A DNA stretch of 15,075 nt from an uncultured Christensenellaceae bacterium (GTDB lineage Bacteria > Bacillota > Clostridia > Christensenellales > CAG-138): contig CABSAH010000024.1 of assembly GCA_902475645.1 (NCBI GenBank), forward strand, positions 1 to 15,075. Direction: 5' to 3'. The position numbers and the translations under genes are program-made. The notes below the pieces were generated by a model. That model searched no databases and was not told the origin of the DNA. It saw only the letters and a list, made by a program, of their open reading frames with translations. Positions 5,043-12,470 of the stretch are shown here, piece by piece. Each line of letters starts with the position of its first letter. Within the stretch, counting starts at the first letter, position 1.

Positions 5043-8006
5043 ATGAGCGAAAGAATGAACCCATTATCGTTTGCCAAGCTTATAGAATGGATGCTTTGCG
5101 AAAAGGAAGCAAGCGGGGCGGTTTTCGGCGTAAGCTCCCCCTATGTTAAAAGGGACACGGCCGCGCTTATGCTTTTCGGCGAAAAGCTTGAAGCCCCCTT
5201 CGGCCCCGCGGCAGGCCCCAATACGCAGCTTGCGGAAAATATAATTGCGGGCTACTATGCGGGCGCGCGGTTCTTTGAGCTTAAAACGGTGCAGAAGATG
5301 GACGGCGGGGAGCTTGCCGCCTGCATAAGCCGCCCCTGCATACTTGCCAACGACGAAGGCTATAACTGCGAATGGAGCACGGAGCTTACGGTGCCGCAGG
5401 CGTTTGAGGAATACGTTAAGGCATACCTTGCAATAAAGCTTATATCAAAGCTATACGGCCTTGGCGACCCGAACGGATTCCAGTTCAACATGAGCGTGGG
5501 ATACGACCTTGCGGGCATTAAGACCGAAAAGATAGAGGCTTTTATAGAGGGCATGAAGGACGCCTCAAAAACCCCAATATGGGCCGAATGTATGGCGGAG
5601 CTGAACCGCCGCTTCCCCGAGATGGGCGAATACTTTGCCGCAATATCGCCGCGCATAGCAACCGGCGTTACCGTATCCACGCTGCACGGCTGCCCGCCGG
5701 ATGAGATAGAGGCCATAGCAAGCTACCTTATACGCGAAAAGGGGCTTAACACATTCGTAAAATGCAACCCCACCATACTCGGCTACAATTTCGCGCGCGA
5801 GCGGCTGAACAGGCTGGGCTACGATTACATTGCCTTTGACGAGCATCACTTCAACGAGGATCTTCAATATACGGACGCCGTGCCGATGTTCCATAGGCTT
5901 ATGCGGTTTGCCGGCGATAACGGCGTTGAATTCGGCCTTAAGCTTTCAAACACATTCCCCGTGGACGTTAAGGCGAACGAGCTGCCAAGCGAAGAAATGT
6001 ATATGTCCGGCCGTGCGCTTTATCCGCTTACGGTGGAAATGGCGGCGCGCTTCAGCCGCGAATTTGAAGGCAAGCTAAGGCTTTCGTTCTCCGGCGGTGC
6101 GGACTGCTTCAATATTGTCCCCCTGTTTGAAGCGGGCATATGGCCCATAACCGTTGCAACCACAATATTGAAGCCGGGCGGATATTCCCGCTTTAAGCAG
6201 CTTGGCGAGCTGTTCGACGGCGTATCAAAGCGCCCCTATGCGGGCGTAAACGCGGCCAAGGTTGCGGCGCTGAGCGCACAGGCCGAAACGGACGCGCACT
6301 ACAAAAAGCCCGTTAAGCCCCTGCCGGACAGGAAAAACGGCCTTCCCCTGCCCATTGCGGATTGCTTCACCGCGCCCTGCACGGGCGGCTGCCCGATACA
6401 TCAGGACGTGAGCGAGTACATAGAGCTTGTTGAAAAGCAAATGTACCCCGAAGCGCTTGAGCTGATACTTGAAAAGAATCCGCTGCCGTTCATAACCGGC
6501 ACAATATGCGCCCACAGGTGCATGGATAAATGCACGCGCAATTTTTACGATGAAAGCGTGTACATACGCAATATAAAGCTAATAGCCGCGGAGAAGGGCT
6601 ACGATGCGGTTATGGCGCGCCTTGCGCCCGCCCCCGCGCAGGAGGCCAAGAAAACCGCCATAATAGGCGCGGGTCCCGCGGGCATAGCGGCGGCGTACTT
6701 CATAGCGCGCGAGGGCTACCCCGTTACAGTGTTCGAGCGCGAAAACGAGCCGGGCGGCATAGTTAAAAACGTTATACCCGAATTCAGGATAGCCAACGAC
6801 GCCATTGCAAAGGACGTTGCCCTTGCCGAGCGCATGGGCGCAAGGTTCGTATGCGGAAAGGATGCGCCGAGCCTTTATGAATTGAAGGCGGAGGGCTACG
6901 AATACATACTGCTTGCAATGGGCGCACAAAAGCACGGCGCGCTTGACATACGGGGCAACGTTATAAACGTTATAGATTTTCTGTACAGGGCCAAGAACGC
7001 GCCCGAAACGCTCTCACCGGGCAAGGCGGTTGCCGTTATAGGCGGCGGCAACACGGCAATGGACGCGGCGCGCGCGGCAAAGCGCATGGGCGTTGAAAGG
7101 GTGAGCATTGTTTACAGGCGCACAAGGAAATATATGCCCGCCGATGAGGAGGAGCTTGCCCTTGCAACGGAGGATGGGGTTGAATTTGCCGAGCTTCTTG
7201 CGCCCGTTGAGCAGAAGGACGGCATGCTCATATGCAAAAGGATGACGCTTGGCGAAATTGATGAAAGTGGCAGGCGAAGCGTAAGCGAAACGGACGAAAC
7301 CGTGACCATACCCGCCGATACCGTAATAGCCGCCGTGGGCGAAAGGCCGGATGCCGAAGCATTGGGCGCATACGGCGTTAAGGCGGACGAAAGGGGCCGC
7401 GTGCCGTTTGACTGCGGCGCCAACGTATATGCGGCGGGCGACGCGCTGCGCGGGCCGGCAACGGTGGTTGAGGCCATTGCCGATGCAAGGCGCTTTGCGG
7501 ACGCGGTGATAGGCTTCAACAAGGGCTATATGGTCAACCCCGCCGCGGCGCGGGATTACAGGGAAACGCTTGCGCGCAAGAATAAGCTTATTAAGCGTAT
7601 GTGCGGCGAAGCGGAAACAAAGCGCTGCCTTGGCTGCTCCGCGGTATGCGAAAGCTGCGTATCCTCCTGCCCCAACCGCGCAAACGCCGCCATAAAGGTC
7701 AAGGGCAAGGCGCAGCGGCAGATTGTGCACATAGACGCGCTTTGCAACGAATGTGGCAACTGCGCGGTGTTCTGCCCGTATTCGGGCCGCCCGTATAAGG
7801 ATAAGCTTACTGTGTTCGCCGATGAAGCAAGCTTTACGGACAGCGAAAACAACGGCTTCCTGCTGACGGATAAGGCCAGCAAAACCGTAAGGCTCAGGCT
7901 AAACGGCGAGGTCAGCGAGGTTTGCCTCACCAAGCCCAATCAGCTTGAACGGGACATAGAGGCCATTATACTTACCGTTATAAGCGATTACGGCTATATG
8001 CTGTAA
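5043..8006 (+). CDS. ygfK: YgfK, putative selenate reductase-type Fe-S flavoprotein
   Basis: This 987-residue multidomain oxidoreductase matches YgfK (annotated putative selenate reductase subunit). Residues 1-415 form a dihydroorotate dehydrogenase-like barrel (FGPAAGPN at 53-60, TLHGCPPDEIE at 213-223, CNPTILGYNF at 241-250). Residues 435-525 are a GltD-like Fe-S domain with C441, C446, C450, C489, C493 and C497. Then come an FAD fold (GAGPAG, 542-547; PGG, 570-572) and an NAD(P) fold (GGGNTA, 667-672; YRR, 691-693), closing with AAGD at 797-800. The C-terminal ferredoxin domain has a Cys set at C862, C865, C869, C872 and C876, and the classic C901-x2-C904-x2-C907-x3-C911. The parts equal those of dihydropyrimidine dehydrogenase in a different order. 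It lies 33 bases before the xanthine dehydrogenase gene, so I infer that it exchanges electrons between that enzyme and NAD(P)H. Direct selenate reduction is doubtful. Confidence 0.94.
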   Translation: MSERMNPLSFAKLIEWMLCEKEASGAVFGVSSPYVKRDTAALMLFGEKLEAPFGPAAGPNTQLAENIIAGYYAGARFFELKTVQKMDGGELAACISRPCILANDEGYNCEWSTELTVPQAFEEYVKAYLAIKLISKLYGLGDPNGFQFNMSVGYDLAGIKTEKIEAFIEGMKDASKTPIWAECMAELNRRFPEMGEYFAAISPRIATGVTVSTLHGCPPDEIEAIASYLIREKGLNTFVKCNPTILGYNFARERLNRLGYDYIAFDEHHFNEDLQYTDAVPMFHRLMRFAGDNGVEFGLKLSNTFPVDVKANELPSEEMYMSGRALYPLTVEMAARFSREFEGKLRLSFSGGADCFNIVPLFEAGIWPITVATTILKPGGYSRFKQLGELFDGVSKRPYAGVNAAKVAALSAQAETDAHYKKPVKPLPDRKNGLPLPIADCFTAPCTGGCPIHQDVSEYIELVEKQMYPEALELILEKNPLPFITGTICAHRCMDKCTRNFYDESVYIRNIKLIAAEKGYDAVMARLAPAPAQEAKKTAIIGAGPAGIAAAYFIAREGYPVTVFERENEPGGIVKNVIPEFRIANDAIAKDVALAERMGARFVCGKDAPSLYELKAEGYEYILLAMGAQKHGALDIRGNVINVIDFLYRAKNAPETLSPGKAVAVIGGGNTAMDAARAAKRMGVERVSIVYRRTRKYMPADEEELALATEDGVEFAELLAPVEQKDGMLICKRMTLGEIDESGRRSVSETDETVTIPADTVIAAVGERPDAEALGAYGVKADERGRVPFDCGANVYAAGDALRGPATVVEAIADARRFADAVIGFNKGYMVNPAAARDYRETLARKNKLIKRMCGEAETKRCLGCSAVCESCVSSCPNRANAAIKVKGKAQRQIVHIDALCNECGNCAVFCPYSGRPYKDKLTVFADEASFTDSENNGFLLTDKASKTVRLRLNGEVSEVCLTKPNQLERDIEAIILTVISDYGYML

Positions 8007-8039
8007 ATACCCATACCGAAACAGGAGGAGGAGCGGAGC

Positions 8040-10589
8040 ATGAGCTGCTTCCAAGTAAACGGAAATATTGTTAAATGCGAACGCGATATGCCGCTTTTGC
8101 GCTATCTGAGGGATGAGCTGCGGCTCACCTCCGTAAAGGACGGGTGCAGCGAGGGCGCGTGCGGCACATGCACGGTTATAATCGACGGCCGCGCGGTTAA
8201 GGCCTGCGTGCAGCGCACGGGCAGGCTTGAGGGCAAGCATATAATAACCACGGAAGGGCTTAGCGCATTTGAAAAGGAAGCGTATGTTTACGCCTTCGGC
8301 CACGCGGGCGCGGTGCAATGCGGCTTCTGTACGCCGGGCATGGTAATGGCGGCAAAGGCGCTGCTGGATAAAACAAACGACCCGAGCGAGGACGAAATAC
8401 GCAGGGCGCTGAAGGGCAACATATGCCGCTGCACGGGCTACGTTAAAATAATAGACGCCGTGAAGCTTGCGGCAAGGCTCATGCGGGAAGGCACAATACC
8501 CGCGGAGGATGAAGCATGGGCCGTGGGCAGCCGCGTACCCCGCCTTGACGTGCGCGAAAAGGTGCTGGGCTACGGCGAATATACCGACGATATGTATATT
8601 GACGGCATGGCATACGCAAGCGCCCTGCGCGCAAAATACCCCCGCGCGCGCATACTTAAAATAGACACGCAAAAAGCAAGGGCGGCCGAGGGCATAATAG
8701 CCGTGCTCACCGCCAAGGACATACCCGGGCAGAACAAGGTGGGTCACCTTAAAAAGGATTGGGACACCATGATAGCCGAAGGCGACTGCACGCGGTATTT
8801 GGGCGACGCGGTTGCATTGGTGGTAGGCGAAACGGCGGAGGCCGTGGAGGCTGCAAAGGCGCTTATAAGCGTTGATTACGAGGAGCTTACGCCCATACGC
8901 AATGCATACGAGGCCATGGCGGAGGGCGCGGAGGAGCTGCACGAGGGCGGCAATCTGCTTGCGCACAAGCACGTTTCCCGCGGTGACGCGGCGGGCGCGA
9001 TAGCTAAAAGCAAGCATATACTGCACGGCAAATACACAACGCCATTTACCGAGCACGCATTCCTTGAGCCCGAATGCGCCGTGGCTATACCCTTTAACGG
9101 GGGCGTTAAGCTATATTCCTCTGACCAAAGCGTATACGATACACAGCACGAAACCGCGCACATGCTTGGCCTGCCGGCGGAAAAGGTATATGTTGAAAAC
9201 AAGCTTGTCGGCGGCGGCTTCGGCGGCAAGGAGGACGTAAGCGTTCAGCACCATGCTGCGCTTGCGGCATACCTTACAAACCGCCCCGTAAAGGTTAAGC
9301 TGACCCGCGCCGAAAGCATACTCGTTCACCCAAAGCGACACCCGATGGATATGGAATTCACGCTCGGCTGCGACGAAAACGGCGTTATTCAGGGCGTGAA
9401 GGCAACCGTTATTGCGGATACGGGCGCGTATGCAAGCCTTGGCGGACCTGTGCTGGAGCGCGCCTGCACCCATGCGGCGGGGCCGTACAACTATCAGAAT
9501 TTTGAAATAGACGGCTATGCGTATTATACGGATAATCCCCCCGCAGGGGCGTTCCGCGGCTTCGGCGTTACGCAGACCTGCTTTGCAATGGAATCCATGC
9601 TCAACCGCATGGCGCATAAAATAGGCATAAGCCCGTGGCAGATACGCTATATAAACGCAATCCGCCCGGGGCAGGTATTGCCAAACGGTCAAATTGCGGA
9701 TGCCTCCACCGGCCTTGTTGAAACGCTTGAAGCCGTGAAGGATGCATACGAGGGCGCAAAATACGCGGGCATAGCCTGCGCCATGAAAAACGCGGGCGTG
9801 GGCGTAGGGCTGCCGGATACGGGCAGGGTAAGGCTTAAAATACGCTGCGGCAAAGTGCATATTGAAACCGGAGCAAGCTGCATAGGCCAAGGGCTTGGCA
9901 CGGTGCTTGTGCAATACGTTACGGATGAATTGAACATTCCGCGCGAGGCGGTGGTATACGGCGGCTCCAACAGCCATTCGCCCGATTCCGGCACAACGTC
10001 TGGCTCCCGCCAAACGCTCATAACGGGGGAGGCGGCGTTAAGGGCCTGCCAAGGGCTTAAGGCCGACCTTGCGGAGCATAAGCTAAGCGAGCTTGAGGGC
10101 AGGGAGTATTACGGCGAATACTTTGCAAAGACCGACCCCTTGGGCAGCGATAAGCCAAACCCCGTCAGCCACGTTGCCTACGGCTACGCAACGCAGGTTG
10201 CAATACTTGATGAGGAAACCGGCCGCGTGAGCGAAATAGTCGCCGCGCACGACGTTGGCAAGGCCGTTAACCCCCTTTCCGTTGAAGGGCAGATAGAGGG
10301 CGGCGTGATAATGAGCTGCGGCTTTGCGCTTACGGAGGATTACCCGCTTGAAAACTGCCGCCCAACGGCAAAATACGGCACGTTAGGGCTTTTTCGTGCG
10401 GATAACTGCCCGCGTGTAACGTCGCTTATAATAGAAAAGCCGGGCATAGACAAGGCGCGCGGGGCAATAGGCATAGGCGAAATAACATCCATACCCACCG
10501 CCGCCGCCATTGCGGAAGCGTACTACGCGCGCGATAATACCGAACGATACGCGCTGCCCCTTTGCGGCACGCCGTATTCAAAGAAATAA
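8040..10589 (+). CDS. xdhD: Selenium-dependent xanthine dehydrogenase, fused Fe-S and molybdopterin subunits
   Basis: This 849-residue protein is a molybdenum hydroxylase. The 2Fe-2S ferredoxin domain has C36, C41, C44 and C56. The second 2Fe-2S domain has C94, C97, C129 and C131 (CGFC and CRC). The molybdopterin domain begins near residue 165, with GGGFGGKE (391-398), AFRGFG (504-509) and the catalytic-glutamate motif GIGE (811-814). It oxidises a purine such as xanthine or hypoxanthine at a carbon, or runs in reverse from urate under reducing conditions. Selenium dependence is inferred from its similarity to the XdhD/selenium-dependent group and from the neighbours ygeY, ssnA and ygfK. The selenium there is a labile ligand, so no in-frame TGA is expected and none is seen. 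There is no FAD domain and no FAD subunit gene nearby, so an external partner is needed. An AGGAGGAGG ribosome binding site precedes the ATG. Confidence 0.94.
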   Translation: MSCFQVNGNIVKCERDMPLLRYLRDELRLTSVKDGCSEGACGTCTVIIDGRAVKACVQRTGRLEGKHIITTEGLSAFEKEAYVYAFGHAGAVQCGFCTPGMVMAAKALLDKTNDPSEDEIRRALKGNICRCTGYVKIIDAVKLAARLMREGTIPAEDEAWAVGSRVPRLDVREKVLGYGEYTDDMYIDGMAYASALRAKYPRARILKIDTQKARAAEGIIAVLTAKDIPGQNKVGHLKKDWDTMIAEGDCTRYLGDAVALVVGETAEAVEAAKALISVDYEELTPIRNAYEAMAEGAEELHEGGNLLAHKHVSRGDAAGAIAKSKHILHGKYTTPFTEHAFLEPECAVAIPFNGGVKLYSSDQSVYDTQHETAHMLGLPAEKVYVENKLVGGGFGGKEDVSVQHHAALAAYLTNRPVKVKLTRAESILVHPKRHPMDMEFTLGCDENGVIQGVKATVIADTGAYASLGGPVLERACTHAAGPYNYQNFEIDGYAYYTDNPPAGAFRGFGVTQTCFAMESMLNRMAHKIGISPWQIRYINAIRPGQVLPNGQIADASTGLVETLEAVKDAYEGAKYAGIACAMKNAGVGVGLPDTGRVRLKIRCGKVHIETGASCIGQGLGTVLVQYVTDELNIPREAVVYGGSNSHSPDSGTTSGSRQTLITGEAALRACQGLKADLAEHKLSELEGREYYGEYFAKTDPLGSDKPNPVSHVAYGYATQVAILDEETGRVSEIVAAHDVGKAVNPLSVEGQIEGGVIMSCGFALTEDYPLENCRPTAKYGTLGLFRADNCPRVTSLIIEKPGIDKARGAIGIGEITSIPTAAAIAEAYYARDNTERYALPLCGTPYSKK

Positions 10590-10608
10590 ACCTTACGGGA
10601 GAGAAAAA

Positions 10609-11274
10609 ATGGAACTGAACCGATACATTGACCACACCCTGTTAAAGGCGGACGCCACGCCCGAACAGATAGCCAAGCTTTGCGCGGAGGCGAAGGAATA
10701 TCGCTTTGCGTCCGTATGCGTAAATTCCTGCTATGTTCCCCTTGCCGAAGCCCTGCTTTGCGGCACGGATACCAAGGTATGCTGCGTTGTGGGCTTCCCG
10801 CTGGGCGCCTGCTTAAGCGAAGCGAAGGCCGCGGAAACCCGCCTTGCCGTTCAGGCGGGCGCGGAGGAGGTGGACATGGTTATAAACATAGGCATGGCAA
10901 AGGCCGGGGATTGGGACTATGTGCGCAGGGATATTGCCGCCGTGGCAGCCGCCGCGCATCCAAAGGCGATAGTTAAGGTTATAATAGAATGCTGCTTGCT
11001 TACGGATGACGAAAAGGTGACGGCCTGCATTATGGCAAAGGAAGCGGGAGCGGACTTTGTAAAGACCAGCACGGGCTTTTCCGCCCACGGGGCGACGGAA
11101 GCGGACGTTGCGCTGATGCGCGGTACGGTTGGCGCGGAAATGGGCGTTAAGGCGGCGGGCGGCATACGCACCTATGCGGACGCCGTAAAAATGATAGCCG
11201 CGGGCGCGAACCGCCTTGGCGCAAGCGCGGGCATAGCCATAATGAAGGAAGCGGAGAACGCAAAGCGGAGCTGA
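10609..11274 (+). CDS. deoC: Deoxyribose-phosphate aldolase
   Basis: This 221-residue class I aldolase cleaves 2-deoxyribose 5-phosphate into acetaldehyde and glyceraldehyde 3-phosphate in the cytoplasm. The Schiff-base lysine is K152 in DFVKTSTGF. The activating lysine is K181 in GVKAAGGIRT, and the catalytic aspartate is D89 in EEVDMVINIG. The length is normal for bacterial DeoC. The ATG at 10609 is chosen because it follows GGGAGAG by 5-6 bases. An in-frame ATG further upstream at 10510 would overlap the end of the xanthine dehydrogenase gene and add residues foreign to the family. It is the last gene of the purine operon, 19 bases after xdhD and 15 before the terminator. This links deoxynucleoside sugar breakdown with base breakdown. 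No nucleoside phosphorylase or phosphopentomutase gene is in the window. Confidence 0.96.
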   Translation: MELNRYIDHTLLKADATPEQIAKLCAEAKEYRFASVCVNSCYVPLAEALLCGTDTKVCCVVGFPLGACLSEAKAAETRLAVQAGAEEVDMVINIGMAKAGDWDYVRRDIAAVAAAAHPKAIVKVIIECCLLTDDEKVTACIMAKEAGADFVKTSTGFSAHGATEADVALMRGTVGAEMGVKAAGGIRTYADAVKMIAAGANRLGASAGIAIMKEAENAKRS

Positions 11275-11289
11275 AATTATCCAAAACTC

Positions 11290-11316
11290 AAAAAAGTGGC
11301 TAAAAGCCACTTTTTT
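11290..11316. terminator. Bidirectional intrinsic terminator between deoC and the DUF1292 gene
   Basis: AAAAAAGTGGC (11290-11300) pairs perfectly with GCCACTTTTTT (11306-11316) around loop TAAAA. The A- and T-runs on either side let it work in both directions. It is 15 bases after the deoC stop and 20 bases beyond the stop of the leftward DUF1292 gene. Confidence 0.9.
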
Positions 11317-11336
11317 GATATTCCGTTAATTATGCC

Positions 11337-11699
11337 TTATTCGTGATGGCAGCCGCAGCCGCAGTCATGCTCATGTTCGCCGTCGCACTCGCAGTCGCAA
11401 TCATCGTCGCAGCAGCATTCGCCGCTCAGGCGCTCCTCAACTATTGCGGTCAGCGCGTCAAACTTGTCCTCATCGGCGGGAACGAATTCCTCCATATCGC
11501 CGTTAACAACTATCTTCATGATATATACGTCGTGGCCGCAGTCGCACTCCTCATCCTCGCCATGCGCACATTCCTCGCTCAGGTCCATGAGTACGGCGTA
11601 CTCGTCGCCTTCATAGTCAAAATAATCGATAACGTCCAATTCAAAGTCGTTACCGTCGTCATCGGTAAAGGTTACAAAATCCCTTTCCATTTCTTCCAT
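11337..11699 (-). CDS. DUF1292 protein with Cys/His-rich C-terminal tail
   Basis: This is a 120-residue acidic protein. Residues 7-92 match the small DUF1292 family of Bacillota (VTFTDDDGNDFELDVID, then YAVLMDL, VYIMKIV and FDALTAIVEERL), whose function is unknown. Two features stand out. The central loop carries C44, H46, C52, C54 and H56. The last 26 residues carry nine cysteines (95, 96, 97, 101, 103, 105, 113, 115, 117) and four histidines (109, 111, 118, 119) in repeated D-C, E-C and G-C units. Such a tail should bind zinc, copper or a similar metal, but this is inference. There is no signal peptide or membrane segment. It is divergent from the GNAT-like gene and shares the deoC terminator. 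The second methionine (residue 4) is an alternative start. Confidence 0.85.
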   Translation of the reverse strand: MEEMERDFVTFTDDDGNDFELDVIDYFDYEGDEYAVLMDLSEECAHGEDEECDCGHDVYIMKIVVNGDMEEFVPADEDKFDALTAIVEERLSGECCCDDDCDCECDGEHEHDCGCGCHHE

Positions 11700-11730
11700 C
11701 GTTAGCTACCGCCTTTCATTATTTAGGTTA

Positions 11731-11759
11731 ATTGTACAACATAAATCTATTCTGAGCAA
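11731..11759 (-). promoter_or_regulatory. Predicted promoter of the DUF1292 gene
   Basis: On the minus strand TTGCTC (11754-11759) and TACAAT (11731-11736) are separated by 17 bases. The -10 matches consensus at 5 of 6 positions. It stands back to back with the promoter of the GNAT-like gene, only 5 bases between the two -35 boxes. Confidence 0.5.
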
Positions 11760-11764
11760 TACTG

Positions 11765-11793
11765 TTTACATTATTCATCTTTTGGGTTACGAT
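11765..11793 (+). promoter_or_regulatory. Predicted promoter of the GNAT-like gene
   Basis: TTTACA (11765-11770, 5 of 6 matches) and TACGAT (11788-11793, 4 of 6) are separated by 17 bases. The predicted start near 11800 leaves a short leader containing the GGAGG at 11811-11815. Confidence 0.45.
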
Positions 11794-11821
11794 TAGTACA
11801 TAATTCATGCGGAGGTACACA

Positions 11822-12241
11822 ATGTTCAAGGCGGTTTGGAGCATAGGCAAGGAAGGATTTGACAAAATAGAGGCCCTTAGGCGCGCATCCGGCGTATGCC
11901 CGCAATGCGTAAGCGACGGCACGGATGCATTCGCGGGGCATGTTTACGTTTGCGAGGAAACGGGCGAGCCCATCGCCGCAGGGCGTATGTATCCCGACGG
12001 CGACGCGCTTATTATAGACCGCATTGAGGTAACGGCGCAGTATGAGTCCATGCCCTATGCGGAGCTTGTGCTTAGGATGATGCTTTTTAAGGCGCAGGAG
12101 CTGCCGCAGAACGATATACGCATAATATGCGACGAAAACCGCTTTGCGCTCGTGCGGCGCTTCGGCTTTGTCCAAACGGGCGATAATACGTTTTCGTGCA
12201 GGCGCGACGATATAATTTGGGATAGCGACTGCAAGCATTGA
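11822..12241 (+). CDS. GNAT-like acetyltransferase, degenerate CoA loop
   Basis: This 139-residue cytoplasmic protein has the shape of a small GNAT N-acetyltransferase. Its strand-turn-strand GEPIAAGRMYPDGDALIIDRIEV (split near residues 48-70) is typical, followed by a helix VLRMMLFKAQEL and a C-terminal FALVRRFGFVQTG, the usual end motif (F-Y/F-x-x-x-GF). The acetyl-CoA loop, normally Q/R-x-x-G-x-G/A, is replaced by AQYESMPYAE, so it may bind CoA weakly or have another role. The substrate cannot be read. The ATG at 11822 is chosen because GGAGG (11811-11815) precedes it by 6 bases; the in-frame ATG at 11807 has no such site and would overlap it. It is a single-gene unit with its own terminator. 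Confidence 0.65.
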   Translation: MFKAVWSIGKEGFDKIEALRRASGVCPQCVSDGTDAFAGHVYVCEETGEPIAAGRMYPDGDALIIDRIEVTAQYESMPYAELVLRMMLFKAQELPQNDIRIICDENRFALVRRFGFVQTGDNTFSCRRDDIIWDSDCKH

Positions 12242-12284
12242 AAAAAGCTGTCGCTTCGCTGTAATATTCGCCCAACAACCGTTG

Positions 12285-12330
12285 GCGGGCGGCTTTGTAT
12301 GCTTAAAATATGCCGTCCGCTTTATTTTTT
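12285..12330 (+). terminator. Intrinsic terminator after the GNAT-like gene
   Basis: GCGGGCGGC (12285-12293) pairs with GCCGTCCGC (12312-12320) over 9 bases with one G-U pair. The loop is 18 bases and contains a short inner TAT/ATA pairing. The stem is followed at once by TTTATTTTTT (12321-12330). An overlapping weaker hairpin, CCAAC (12272-12276) with GTTGG (12281-12285), would compete at its base. Confidence 0.75.
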
Positions 12331-12383
12331 CGCTCCCGGTATCCGTTTATATTCAAGCTTGTATCCCACCATAAGCCCGCCTT

Positions 12384-12461
12384 TTATGTTATTGCAAAAA
12401 ACGCCAAAGGCATAAGCTTTTTATAAGTCGGTATTATGTTGACATAATCTGTATTTATGTT
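12384..12461 (+). repeat. Three direct TTATGTT heptamers upstream of gap
   Basis: TTATGTT occurs at 12384-12390, 12434-12440 and 12455-12461. The start-to-start distances are 50 and 21 bases, near whole turns of the helix, and the last copy runs into the -10 box. They may be regulator half-sites, but the region is A/T-rich and chance copies are possible. Confidence 0.35.
12433..12448. promoter_or_regulatory. Inverted repeat over the gap -35 box, candidate operator
   Basis: ATTATGT (12433-12439) and ACATAAT (12442-12448) form a perfect 7-base inverted repeat with a 2-base centre. The palindrome completely covers the -35 hexamer TTGACA, the classic place for a repressor of a glycolytic gene. 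The regulator is not identified. Confidence 0.4.
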
Positions 12462-12466
12462 ATAAT
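12439..12466 (+). promoter_or_regulatory. Near-perfect sigma-A promoter of gap
   Basis: Both hexamers are exact consensus: TTGACA (12439-12444) and TATAAT (12461-12466), with a 16-base spacer. Transcription should start near 12473. The rest of 12331-12430 holds only A/T-rich sequence with no gene that I can support. Confidence 0.85.
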
Positions 12467-12470
12467 CGCA

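Noticed and set aside
7899..9056. 385-codon minus-strand frame across the ygfK/xdhD junction
   Set aside because: It is antisense to two convincing genes, and its low-complexity, Ala/Tyr/His-rich translation is typical of a shadow frame.
8040..10589. Selenocysteine codon in the selenium-dependent xanthine dehydrogenase
   Set aside because: The reading frame has no in-frame TGA. This family uses a labile selenium ligand rather than selenocysteine.
10510..10608. Upstream start of deoC inside xdhD
   Set aside because: It would add 33 residues foreign to DeoC, and a ribosome binding site is present just before 10609.
11343..11705. 120-codon plus-strand frame exactly opposite the DUF1292 gene
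   Set aside because: Its hydrophobic translation looks like a membrane protein, but it is only the complement of Asp/Glu codons. The family match is on the minus strand.
12242..12284. Hairpin CCAAC/GTTGG just after the GNAT-like gene as the terminator
   Set aside because: It has no U-run. The 9-base stem at 12285-12320 followed by TTTATTTTTT is a much better terminator.
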